Assembly: GCF_023147505.1 (NCBI RefSeq)
Contig: NZ_JAHXPB010000002.1
Location: 1 to 64,000, forward strand
Reading direction: 5' to 3'
From: Brevundimonas sp. EYE_349
Lineage (GTDB): Bacteria > Pseudomonadota > Alphaproteobacteria > Caulobacterales > Caulobacteraceae
DNA: 64,000 nt
Below the pieces are notes generated by a model, which did not search any database, had not been told where the DNA came from, and saw only the letters and a program-made list of their open reading frames with translations. Position numbers and translations under genes: made by a program. This document shows positions 25,663 to 34,433 of the stretch, in pieces (the first letter of the stretch is position 1; each line of letters begins with the position of its first letter).

Positions 25663-27861
25663 ATGACCTTGACCGACCCATCGCCGGCTTCCGCCGACCG
25701 CGCCGCAACAGACGAGATCGACATCGACGCCTGGATCGCGGGCTTTCGCCGCCGCGCGGGCCTGTTCGCCGCCGCCACCGCCCTGGTCGCCCTGATCGTC
25801 CTGGCCGTTATGCTCGGCCGCCCGCCTGCCTACACCGCCGTCGCCAGTCTCCAGATCAACACCCGCAAGGCTCAGGTGGTCGCTGGCCCCGCCGTCCTGT
25901 CCGCCCTGGACGCCGAGGCCGCCGTCGTGGACACCGAGGTCGAGGTGCTGCGCTCACCGCAACTGGCCGCCGCCGTCGTGGACGACCTGAACCTGACCGG
26001 CGACCCCGCCTTGAACCCCGCCCTTCGCCCCACGCTGCTGGCGCGCCTGACCGGCCGCGCGTCGCCTGCGCCTGACCCTGCCGTTACTCGCCAGCGGGTG
26101 ATCGAGGCCGCAAGCCGCCGTCTGACCGTGCGTCGAGTCGGTCTGACCTATTCCATGGCGGTTGGCTTCACTGCCGACGAGCCGGCCAAGGCCGCCCGTA
26201 TCGCCAACGCCTTTGTCGATCACTATCTGCGCGCTCAACTGACCGCCAAGTTCGACGCCAACGCCCAGGCCAACGCCTTCCTTGGCGACCGGTTGGAGGA
26301 TTTGCGCGGTCAGGTCGAGGCGGCCGACGCCGCCGTCTCGGCCTACCGCATCGCCCACGGCCTGCTCAGCGCCCAGGGCGCGACCCTGACCGAACAGGAA
26401 ATCTCGGTCTATAATCAGCAACTGGCCGCCGCCCGCGCCCATCAAGCCGAGCAGGACGCCCGCCTTCGCACCGCCCGTTCCCAGATGGCGGCCGGGTCGA
26501 ACGGCGACGACGTGGCTGAGGCGCTGACCTCGCCCGTGGTGCAGAACCTGCGCGGCCAGCGCGCCGCCATCAGCACGCGCGTCGCCGACCTGTCGGTCCG
26601 CTATGGCCCGCTGCATCCAGACATGGTTCGCGCCCGCAGCGAACTGGCCGACATCGACGTCCAGATCCAGGCCGAAATCCGCCGCGTCGTCTCCAACCTG
26701 GACGCCCAGGCCCAGGTGGCGCGCCAACGGACCGCCTCGGTACAGTCCAGCCTGGAGATCGCGCGCGGCGCTTTAGCCGACAACAACGCCGCCTCCGTCC
26801 GCCTGCGCGAACTGGAGGGCGAGGCCGAGGCGGCGCGCGCCATCTACCGCGCCTTCCTGGACCGTTACCGCGAGACCGGGGCCCAGACTGGCGTTGAACA
26901 GGCCGACGCCCGCATCGTCTCGCGCGCGACCCCGCCCACGGCGCCCAGCGCGCCCAACCTGACGATCAGCCTGGCCCTGGCGGTCGTGCTGGGCCTGGGC
27001 GCCGGCGTCGTCGCCGTCCTGGCCGCAAAAGCCCTGCAGCAAGGCTTGTCCACGCCTCAGGACGTGGAGCGGCGGCTGGGCCTGGCGCCGCTGGGCGCCC
27101 TGCCCCTGGCCGCCACGGTCGCCGCCGGGGACGAGCACGACATTAACCCCATCGATCTGGTTGTCCAGCGCCCGACCTCGGTCTTCGCCGAAGCCGTTCG
27201 CGCCCTTCGGGCCAGCCTGTCGCCCATGCCTTCAGCCGTCGTCCCTATGGCGACGCCCGGCGCGCGGATCGTGGCCATCACCTCCGCCCTGCCTGGCGAA
27301 GGCAAGACGACCGCCGCCCTGTGTCTGGGACGGGTCGCGGCGCGGTCGGGCGGGCGCGTCCTGCTGATCGACGGCGACCCGCGTCGACGCGGCGCCACGC
27401 GTATGCTGGGCCTGAATCCCCCGGCCGGTCTGGCCGAGGTGCTGCATGGCGCCGCCGCCTGGCGCAATCTCGTGGTGCTGGATCCCGCGACCGGCCTGCA
27501 GGTGTTGCCGATGGCTGCCTTGGGACTGGCGGCCGACGACGCCTTCGCGACACCTGCGATGGACGCCCTGCTGGCCGAGCTTCGTCAGGCCTTCGACTTG
27601 ATCCTGATCGACACCGCTCCCATGCTGGTCCTGACCGACGCCCGCATTTTAGCCGCCAAGGCCGACGCCGTCTTGTTGTTGGCGCGCTGGCGACGCACGC
27701 CAGCCCGCGCCGTCGCCTCGGCCGCCCGCCTGCTTCACCCCGTCGGCGCGCGTCTGCTGGGCGTCTGCCTGACCCAGGTCGACGCTCGCGCCCAGGCCCG
27801 CCAAGGCCAAGGTTATGGCCTCTATCCCCACGACCCCTATCGCAAATACTACGCCGCCTGA
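25663..27861 (+). CDS. Wzc-like polysaccharide co-polymerase / tyrosine autokinase
   Basis: A 732-residue protein with an N-terminal Wzz domain, transmembrane helices near residues 33-52 and 427-450, a long coiled-coil periplasmic region between them, and a C-terminal BY-kinase domain. Walker A is GEGKTT (about 545-550), Walker A' is LLIDGDPRR and Walker B is LILIDTAPM. The last 20 residues hold five Tyr (GYGLYPHDPYRKYY), the autophosphorylation cluster expected in Wzc/BceF proteins. It would control chain length and export of an exopolysaccharide at the inner membrane. No glycosyltransferases or Wzx/Wzy genes are nearby. Confidence 0.92.
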   Translation: MTLTDPSPASADRAATDEIDIDAWIAGFRRRAGLFAAATALVALIVLAVMLGRPPAYTAVASLQINTRKAQVVAGPAVLSALDAEAAVVDTEVEVLRSPQLAAAVVDDLNLTGDPALNPALRPTLLARLTGRASPAPDPAVTRQRVIEAASRRLTVRRVGLTYSMAVGFTADEPAKAARIANAFVDHYLRAQLTAKFDANAQANAFLGDRLEDLRGQVEAADAAVSAYRIAHGLLSAQGATLTEQEISVYNQQLAAARAHQAEQDARLRTARSQMAAGSNGDDVAEALTSPVVQNLRGQRAAISTRVADLSVRYGPLHPDMVRARSELADIDVQIQAEIRRVVSNLDAQAQVARQRTASVQSSLEIARGALADNNAASVRLRELEGEAEAARAIYRAFLDRYRETGAQTGVEQADARIVSRATPPTAPSAPNLTISLALAVVLGLGAGVVAVLAAKALQQGLSTPQDVERRLGLAPLGALPLAATVAAGDEHDINPIDLVVQRPTSVFAEAVRALRASLSPMPSAVVPMATPGARIVAITSALPGEGKTTAALCLGRVAARSGGRVLLIDGDPRRRGATRMLGLNPPAGLAEVLHGAAAWRNLVVLDPATGLQVLPMAALGLAADDAFATPAMDALLAELRQAFDLILIDTAPMLVLTDARILAAKADAVLLLARWRRTPARAVASAARLLHPVGARLLGVCLTQVDARAQARQGQGYGLYPHDPYRKYYAA

Positions 27862-27904
27862 GGCGCGGCGTTGACAGGGGCGGCGGTCGTGACCTTGATG
27901 GCGC

Positions 27905-28588
27905 ATGGCGATGCACAAACCCCTGATGGCCTTCGTCGGTCTGATCGCGCTGGCCGCCGCGAGCAATACGTCCGCCCAGACGCCCCTCACCGCGCGCCCT
28001 GACACCCAGACCCTGGACGAGGCCTACGCCATCGTCGAATTCCAGAGCACGCGCTCGGGGCGCGAGATCGGCCGGGCTCTGGAACGCCACTTGGCGAGCC
28101 CCGACGTCGCGGTCGTGGCCCGAAACCAGCCCCTCGCGCGGATTCCCCGCATGCCGGGTCGGTTCACCCTGGTCGATCCGGCAGCGCCCGGCGGCTTCGG
28201 TCTGCAAGGCCCGGCGGACCGCGCGCCGGCCGGCTGGCTGCGCCCGGTTCGGGCGGCGGTCTGTGACGGCGCCAGCTGGCGCGCCGACGTCGCCCCGCGC
28301 CGCCCCGGCCGGGTCGAGCAGCGATACACCCTGTGCCTGTTCCCCTATCGCGACGGCCAGCGCCAGGGCCATCGCCTGGACTTCTACGCGGCGACCCTGT
28401 TTCACGGCGACCAGGGCGCCGTCGCCCCGCCCCCGGCCGGTCAGACGCCCGCCGCCTTCATGCGCGGCGCGGTCCAGGCGGTCGAACGTCTGACGCGGGT
28501 TCATGGCGTCTGGGTCGAGCAGCGTCTGGCGAACCGTGACCGCCCCTTCACCCAGGACGACGACGCCCTGTCCGCCCAGACCAACTGA
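27905..28588 (+). CDS. Secreted protein of unknown function
   Basis: A 227-residue protein with a signal peptide ending near NTSAQ. The mature part has two Cys (AAVCDG, TLCLFP) that may form a disulfide, and no motif I can name. It lies 43 bp after the Wzc-like gene on the same strand and just before a strong terminator, so it is probably the last gene of the exopolysaccharide transcript. A periplasmic accessory role is plausible but unsupported by sequence. Confidence 0.65.
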   Translation: MAMHKPLMAFVGLIALAAASNTSAQTPLTARPDTQTLDEAYAIVEFQSTRSGREIGRALERHLASPDVAVVARNQPLARIPRMPGRFTLVDPAAPGGFGLQGPADRAPAGWLRPVRAAVCDGASWRADVAPRRPGRVEQRYTLCLFPYRDGQRQGHRLDFYAATLFHGDQGAVAPPPAGQTPAAFMRGAVQAVERLTRVHGVWVEQRLANRDRPFTQDDDALSAQTN

Positions 28589-28604
28589 TCCCTTCAAAAC
28601 GCAA

Positions 28605-28635
28605 TCGCGCCCCCGGTCAGGAACCGGGGGCGCGA
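28605..28635. terminator. Bidirectional hairpin terminator
   Basis: A perfect 13-bp stem (TCGCGCCCCCGGT / ACCGGGGGCGCGA) with a 5-nt loop sits between two convergent stops, 17 bp after the plus-strand gene and 26 bp after the minus-strand autotransporter. Flanking T/A tracts are weak, but position and stem strength make it a likely terminator for both sides. Confidence 0.75.
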
Positions 28636-28660
28636 CAGTCTTGCGGATTTTCAGCTTCGA

Positions 28661-31600
28661 TCAGAACTTGACGCTGAACCGGCCATAGATGCGGTTGTCG
28701 CGGTATTCGTCCTTATAGACGCCGCTATAGCCCATCTCGACGGCCGTGCGTTCGGTCGCCTGGATATTGAAGGCGAGACCGCCCGAGACGACGTCATCGC
28801 CCGGATTGGCGCCTTCGATCAGGAAGCGCGGACCATCGGCGAAGGCGGCGTCGAACAGCGGACCGTCACCGTTCAGATCGTGAGTGTAGGCCAGGTGCGT
28901 CACCGCCGACAGACGCGGCCGCCCCTCGCCGCCCGCCAGGATGGTGCGGGTGCGGAAGCCGGCCGTCAGCAGATCGGCCTTCTGCTTCACCTTGCCCGAC
29001 AGGGCGGCGTCCCCGCCCGTTTCGGAGACGTCGGCGTCATATTCGACGTGGCTGTAGGCGCCATAGGGTTCGAACGTGGTGGCGCCGACCGCGCGGCTCC
29101 AGGCCACTTCGCCGTAAGCCTGCCAGACGTTGCCGTCGTAGTTGCCGACCAGGGCGTTGGTGAACTGGTTCAGCTGGGCCGTGCGATCGGTGCGGACGTC
29201 GGCGTTCGCCCACGATCCGCCAATGCGGATCTGGAAGTCGCCCACGCCGGCGCCGCCATAGACCCCGATCTGTTCGCTGTTGACCCGGCCGGTCGAGCGC
29301 AGGCGCGACGACCGCAGTTCCGAGCGCGTCTCTCCCAGAGCCAGGCCGATATGCATGTCGTTCGACAGCGCCTTTTCGGCCCCCACCAGATAGCCCGAGC
29401 CTTCGCTGCGGAAGCCGGCGATCCCGTCATGGGCCGAACCACGGCCGTTGCCATAAACACCGCTGCCCCAGACCGAAACGCCGTTTCCGGCGTAGGTCGC
29501 GGCGCCGCCCTGGCTGCGGCCGCGCTCGGACATGGCCTCGCGGATCGAACGGGTGTCGGACACGGCCAGGCCGCCCAGCGAGGCGTGAACTTCGCCCGTC
29601 AGGCCGCTCAGCGCGCCCTGAACCGCCGGGACGCTGGCGTCCAGCAGGGCGTTTTCCAAGGACAGATCGCGGTTCGCGCCGGTCGAGGTGTTGTTGATCA
29701 TGACATCCAGCGCGCCGCCGACCGACTTCTGATTGTCGGTCAGACCCAGCGAGGCCACGGTTACGTCGTTGCGCCGCACCGTCAGCACCACCCCGTTGGT
29801 CGAATAGGTCAGCACCGGCGCCAGGAAGGCCAGATCGCTCTGCGCCCCGCTGAACGTTCCGGTCACGGCCCCGGTCGAGTTGATGATGTTCATCCGGGTG
29901 CGCAGGTTCCACTCGCCGTTATCGGCCTTCAGTATGACCTGACCGCCGTCGATCTTGGTCGTGCCGCCGACGTTCAGGCGCGAATAGGCCGCGCCGTTCA
30001 CGCTGGACCGAATCCACAGGAAGGAACCCGGCTTGAAGTTCAGATTGCCGGCGACCGTCAGGGTTCCGAACGGATTAACGCCGTCGCCGGGCGAGACCAC
30101 CCCGCCGCTTTCGGCCGTCAGGTTCAGCAACCGGCCCGTCCCGCCGATCATGCCGACGCCGCCGACCGTGGCGCTGGAGCGCAGCAGGCTGCCATTGACG
30201 GTCAACAGGCCGCCCTCGACCCGGGTCGGGCCGCTATAGTCGTTGGCGCCGGTCAGGATCAGCTGGCCGCCGCCCTTCTTGACCAGGCCGCCGATGTCGT
30301 TGCCGAAGTTGGCCAGGACCTCGGCCGAATAGCGGTCGCGCGCATCGCCGATATTGTTGCTCCAGATATCGACCGTACCCACGGCGACGGTGACGTCGCG
30401 CGTGTCTCGAAGCGCCGTCGGGCCGCGCAGCGCCACGTCCATCTGCGGCGCACCCCAGCCCGAGCGCAGATCGACGCCCGGCGTGTCCAGATCCTTGGAG
30501 CTGGACACCAGAATGTCCGAGATCAGGGCCGTGGAGTATTCGGGGAAGTTCTCCATCAGCAGCGCGGCGAAGCCCGAGATGTTCGGCGCCGCCATCGAGG
30601 TGCCGGTCAAGGCCTCGTAACCCGCGCCAGTGTATTTGATATACTGGTTCAGCACGCGCTGCAGCTCGTCATTGGCGTACTGCAGGACCGCGCTGGAGAA
30701 TGCGGGCGTCAAGAGCGCCATATTGCCGGTCGAGGTCAGCAACTGCCCAAGGATCGAGGTGAAGCCATCCGGGTCGCCAAGGCGAGCGCCTGAAACCAGG
30801 GTGATGGCCGCAGCCTGACGCGCGACCTCACGGCGCCAGGCTTCTTCGTTGTAGTTGGGGCCGCCGATTCTGCGTGCATCCAGATAGGCGTTCAGAACGC
30901 CCAGGAATTGATTGATCGACGCGGTCTGCAGGGCCGAATAGGTGGTCGCCGAATACAGGCCCGCATAGTTAGCGCGCGGATATAGCGCCAGGATGCCCCG
31001 CCAATCCATCTCATAGGCCGGCACCGACGAAATGACCTCCGAACCCGGTCCGGCGACGCACCAGGTCGCCGTCTGACCGCAGAAGCTTGTAGAGGGGTCG
31101 GCGGCGGTGAAGCTGGAATAGTTGGCGACCGACAGCCAGTTGGAGCGTAGGCGCGGGTCGTTCAGCGGCGCCGCCGCATCAATCCCGGCGTGAACGCCAT
31201 AGCCGTTGCCGGCCGAGAAGACGACCAGCACGTCCTTGTCCAACACGGGCTTGTAGAAGTCGCCGTAGTTGCGGTTGAAGGACGCCAGCACGGTCGGCAG
31301 CGAGGCGTTGAATGGCAGGGTGGTGCTGCTGCCCCAGCTGTTGTTGATGATCCGCACCTGTCCGGTATTGGCCAGATCGACGATGTTCTGGTTCTGGGTC
31401 GCGACGATCTTGCCGTCGATGACCGCATCCTTGAACCACAGGAAGTCGCCGGCCGAGAAATTGGCGGTGGCGGCGTAGAGCTTGGCGTTGAAGGCGTTGC
31501 CGAACATCGGCTGACCCGCCACCCGGTCGCCCGCGATGGTGCCCGAGACGTGGGTGCCGTGGCCTTCCCAGCGGCGGCGCGGATTGATCAGGCCATCGTT

Positions 31601-31963
31601 GCCGTATCCGGCGATCGCCTGGGTGCGCAGCCCCGTCACCTTGCCGGCCGAACCGAACAGAGGATGGTCGACATAGACCCCGGCGTCATTGACCCCGACC
31701 GTCTGCCCTCGCCCCGACAGCCCCATGGCGTAGGCGTGTTCCAATCCTAGGAAGCCCTTGGAATAATCGATGGAGAACTGCGCGTTCGTGCGCCAGGACG
31801 CCAGCGCCGTTTGATAGTTGGTCGTGCGCGTCCCATTGGCCATGTAGAAGCCGCCCGAGGGCGGCGTCGGCGCCGTCGTCGTCTGGGCGCTGGCCGCCGT
31901 TCCCGCCAGCATAGCCACGCCAGCCGTCGCGGCCAATAGGCCGAGCTTGAAACTAAAAGACAC
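28661..31963 (-). CDS. Subtilisin-like (S8) serine protease autotransporter
   Basis: A 1100-residue type V secretion protein. The start is taken as GTG 31963, with GGGGAG 7 bp upstream and a signal peptide ending TAASAQ. The passenger has the S8 triad: Asp93 (VGVNDAGV), His135 (GHGTHVSGT) and Ser456 (GTSMAAP). An autotransporter-associated beta-strand repeat follows (around TGANDYSGPTRVEGG). The last 260 or so residues form a beta-barrel ending in the expected SVKF. It would be displayed on or released from the outer membrane; the substrate is unknown. It shares a terminator with the convergent polysaccharide genes. Confidence 0.92.
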   Translation of the reverse strand: MSFSFKLGLLAATAGVAMLAGTAASAQTTTAPTPPSGGFYMANGTRTTNYQTALASWRTNAQFSIDYSKGFLGLEHAYAMGLSGRGQTVGVNDAGVYVDHPLFGSAGKVTGLRTQAIAGYGNDGLINPRRRWEGHGTHVSGTIAGDRVAGQPMFGNAFNAKLYAATANFSAGDFLWFKDAVIDGKIVATQNQNIVDLANTGQVRIINNSWGSSTTLPFNASLPTVLASFNRNYGDFYKPVLDKDVLVVFSAGNGYGVHAGIDAAAPLNDPRLRSNWLSVANYSSFTAADPSTSFCGQTATWCVAGPGSEVISSVPAYEMDWRGILALYPRANYAGLYSATTYSALQTASINQFLGVLNAYLDARRIGGPNYNEEAWRREVARQAAAITLVSGARLGDPDGFTSILGQLLTSTGNMALLTPAFSSAVLQYANDELQRVLNQYIKYTGAGYEALTGTSMAAPNISGFAALLMENFPEYSTALISDILVSSSKDLDTPGVDLRSGWGAPQMDVALRGPTALRDTRDVTVAVGTVDIWSNNIGDARDRYSAEVLANFGNDIGGLVKKGGGQLILTGANDYSGPTRVEGGLLTVNGSLLRSSATVGGVGMIGGTGRLLNLTAESGGVVSPGDGVNPFGTLTVAGNLNFKPGSFLWIRSSVNGAAYSRLNVGGTTKIDGGQVILKADNGEWNLRTRMNIINSTGAVTGTFSGAQSDLAFLAPVLTYSTNGVVLTVRRNDVTVASLGLTDNQKSVGGALDVMINNTSTGANRDLSLENALLDASVPAVQGALSGLTGEVHASLGGLAVSDTRSIREAMSERGRSQGGAATYAGNGVSVWGSGVYGNGRGSAHDGIAGFRSEGSGYLVGAEKALSNDMHIGLALGETRSELRSSRLRSTGRVNSEQIGVYGGAGVGDFQIRIGGSWANADVRTDRTAQLNQFTNALVGNYDGNVWQAYGEVAWSRAVGATTFEPYGAYSHVEYDADVSETGGDAALSGKVKQKADLLTAGFRTRTILAGGEGRPRLSAVTHLAYTHDLNGDGPLFDAAFADGPRFLIEGANPGDDVVSGGLAFNIQATERTAVEMGYSGVYKDEYRDNRIYGRFSVKF

Positions 31964-32148
31964 TCGATATCTCCCCACGGCGTGTCGCCGAACGCTTAAG
32001 CTTGCAACCCCACGGCGCAATTCAGGCCCGCATTCCGCACGCTGCCACGTCCCTAGTCAACCACATTTCCGCCACAGACGGTCAGCCGCATGATCCTGCG
32101 GGGATCAGATCCAGCCAGGCGACGCGGGCGATCAGAACGACGACCACC

Positions 32149-33921
32149 CTACTGCCGCACGGCGCGCTCCAGCGCGGCGTAGAGCCGGGACGGCTCCAGC
32201 GGCTTGGCCAGCCAATCCGTCATGCCGGCGGCTTTCGTCGCGGCGATCTGCTCGTCTTCGGTTCCGGCGCTGAAGCCGATGACCGGCACGGCCGCATTGG
32301 GGCCGCTCGAGGCGCGCAGGCGCCGCGTCGTCTCATTGCCGTCTATGCCGGGCATGTTGACGTCCATCAACACGACATCGAACACCTGCGCGGCCAGGGC
32401 CTTCAGGGCCGATGCCCCATCCGACGCCATCGACAGCTCGACATCCAGGGGATGCAGAACCAGGGCCAGCGTGCGGCGGTTGATCTCGTGGTCGTCGACG
32501 GCCAGCACCCGCAGCCGTCGGTCAAGCACGGGCGGGGCCGCCGTGTCTTCGAGCGCCTGATCGACCGGAACGCCGCGCGGCAGGCTGATCTCCAGCATGA
32601 AGACCGCGCCCTGCCCGTCCTCGCTGCGCGCGGAAAGCTCGCCGCCCATAAGGCGCGCCAGATCGCGACTGACCGTCAGCCCCAACCCGGTCCCGCCATA
32701 GGTGCGCGCGACCTGCGCCGACCCTTGGGCGAAGGGCGAGAACAGGCGCGCCATCGCGTCCGGCGCGATCCCCGGTCCCTGGTCGGCGACCGTCATCACC
32801 ACCGCCACATCATCCAGCGCCCCGTCCCGCGTCGTTACGCCGAAGGTTACGCATCCGCCCTGGGGCGTGAACTTCAGCGCATTGGACATCAGGTTGTTGA
32901 CGATCTGGCGCAGCCGGAACGGATCGCCCTTCAGCCACAGCGGCTCGGCCATGGGCGAGACGCCGAGCCGCAGCCCCTTCTCGTCCGCCGCCGCCGCCCA
33001 GAACCGCGCCGTATCGTCCATGAAGGCCGCCAGGTCGAAGTCCCTGGCCTCCAGCGTCATGGCGCGCGCCTCTATCTTGGAGTGGTCCAGAAGATCATTG
33101 AGCATCCCTGTCATCAGCCGGCCGGCGTCCATGATCAGTTGGGCCGTCTCGGGCGTGGTCTCGGGCCTGTCGCCCTTTCGAATGACATGAGCGCCAGCCA
33201 GGATGGCGCTGACCGGCGTGCGCAGTTCGTGGCTGACGATGGCGGCCATGGCGGCGCGATCGGCCATGGCGCGCTCGGCCTGCTCCAAGCGGCGCTGCGC
33301 CTCGTTCAGGGCCGCGACCTCCTGCGCCCGCGCGGACTTCAGGCGCGACCAGATCACGATGACGGCCAGCACCAGCAGGATCACCGACCCTATCAGGGGC
33401 GCGAGCGCCGGCGATGCGGGCTTGGGCGCGATGAAGGGCATGGCGAACAGGGTGGCGAAGTACGGCAGGGCGCCGATCAGGAACAGCGTCTGCGATCCGA
33501 TGCCGGACACCATGTTGCTGACCAGCGTGCCTGCGATCGCCATCACCGCAATGGCGGTCATGACCTGATCGCCGTGGCTCCACATCACCGCGATGGCGAC
33601 CGCGAAAGTGATCGAGAACAGGCCCGCGCTGGACAGGGCGGTCAGCACGGGCCGCGCGTCGCTCAACGCCGCCGCGCTGCGGCGACGGTACGGCTCCATC
33701 GCGAAATACTCAAAGATTTGCACCGCCGTGCTGATCGCAAGCCAAGGCCCGACAAACGACTTCAGCCCCGCCATCCAGAACACCCAGGCGATCAGCAGGC
33801 CCATGGTGACACGAACCGGGGTCTGCTTCAGCCGCTCGCGCGCCGCCAGCGTCAGATGGGGCGCCATCGCCGCGAACCAACTCGCGTCGAGTCTATCGTC
33901 GTCCAAGCTCATATCCTGCAT
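32149..33921 (-). CDS. Hybrid sensor histidine kinase with C-terminal receiver
   Basis: About 590 residues from the start used here. The N-terminal part has several transmembrane helices (roughly residues 40-60 and 95-190) with no extracellular sensor domain. It is followed by HisKA with His231 (IVSHELRTP), HATPase_c (N and G boxes NALKFTP, DQGPGIA, GTGLGLTV), and a receiver with Asp520 (LMDVNMPG). The signal is unknown and no partner regulator is adjacent. The start is uncertain: no candidate has a good ribosome-binding site. A -10-like TAAAAT near 34013-34018 lies upstream of the chosen ATG and argues against the longer frame from 34044. Confidence 0.85.
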   Translation of the reverse strand: MQDMSLDDDRLDASWFAAMAPHLTLAARERLKQTPVRVTMGLLIAWVFWMAGLKSFVGPWLAISTAVQIFEYFAMEPYRRRSAAALSDARPVLTALSSAGLFSITFAVAIAVMWSHGDQVMTAIAVMAIAGTLVSNMVSGIGSQTLFLIGALPYFATLFAMPFIAPKPASPALAPLIGSVILLVLAVIVIWSRLKSARAQEVAALNEAQRRLEQAERAMADRAAMAAIVSHELRTPVSAILAGAHVIRKGDRPETTPETAQLIMDAGRLMTGMLNDLLDHSKIEARAMTLEARDFDLAAFMDDTARFWAAAADEKGLRLGVSPMAEPLWLKGDPFRLRQIVNNLMSNALKFTPQGGCVTFGVTTRDGALDDVAVVMTVADQGPGIAPDAMARLFSPFAQGSAQVARTYGGTGLGLTVSRDLARLMGGELSARSEDGQGAVFMLEISLPRGVPVDQALEDTAAPPVLDRRLRVLAVDDHEINRRTLALVLHPLDVELSMASDGASALKALAAQVFDVVLMDVNMPGIDGNETTRRLRASSGPNAAVPVIGFSAGTEDEQIAATKAAGMTDWLAKPLEPSRLYAALERAVRQ

Positions 33922-34044
33922 GCCGAAACAGCCATTCGCCGCCCGCCCGGCCCTATCGCCGGCCGAACGCCCCCCCAAGCAAACTGCGCCTCGCCCCGCA
34001 GCAGGATCAGCGTAAATTTTATCCGTTAAGAAAGAAATCCTCAT

Positions 34045-34361
34045 GTGGGATCGAGCGAGCGCGCCCGCAGCCCGTCCGCTCCAAACCGCGCGTGCTGCAG
34101 CAACAGCGCCTTACCCAGCCCGATAATCGGCATCTGCCCCGCCCGCACCGGCGCCGACAGACTGGCCGTAGCCAGTCTCAGGGCCGCAACCAGTAATCTC
34201 CACCGGGGGAGGTCGTGGCGAGGGCGTCGAAGCGCTCTGAGGCGTTTCGAAAAGCTGCAGGCCGCGCGAAACGGCATCAACGTCGCGTTCCCCACCCCAA
34301 CCGCCGCTTGACCATGCGGCGTATGCGCCAGAACAAAACGTCACCTGTGAAATAAATTTCA
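34045..34361. other. Intergenic region between the histidine kinase and the galactan locus
   Basis: About 300 bp of non-coding sequence between divergent genes. The only other open frame here (34041-34295 and its opposite strand) lacks a ribosome-binding site and gives a basic, low-complexity product, so I do not call it. The right end is AT-rich (AATAAATTTCA) and leads into a promoter-like TTGACA. Confidence 0.5.
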
Positions 34362-34390
34362 TTGACAGAATAGACCGCCCAATCCTGTAT
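34362..34390 (+). promoter_or_regulatory. Candidate promoter for the galactan locus
   Basis: A perfect -35 hexamer TTGACA (34362-34367) lies 17 bp before CTGTAT (34385-34390), a weak -10. If used, transcription would start near 34397, after the ATG at 34389, which supports the downstream TTG start of the GH2 gene. Confidence 0.4.
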
Positions 34391-34433
34391 GCGGGAAAGA
34401 AGCAGGCGATTTGACCGGCGGAGGGGGGACGAC

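Noticed and set aside
34041..34295. Short open frames on both strands upstream of the galactan locus
   Set aside because: No ribosome-binding site and no recognisable sequence; one overlaps the region where the promoter of the histidine kinase would lie.
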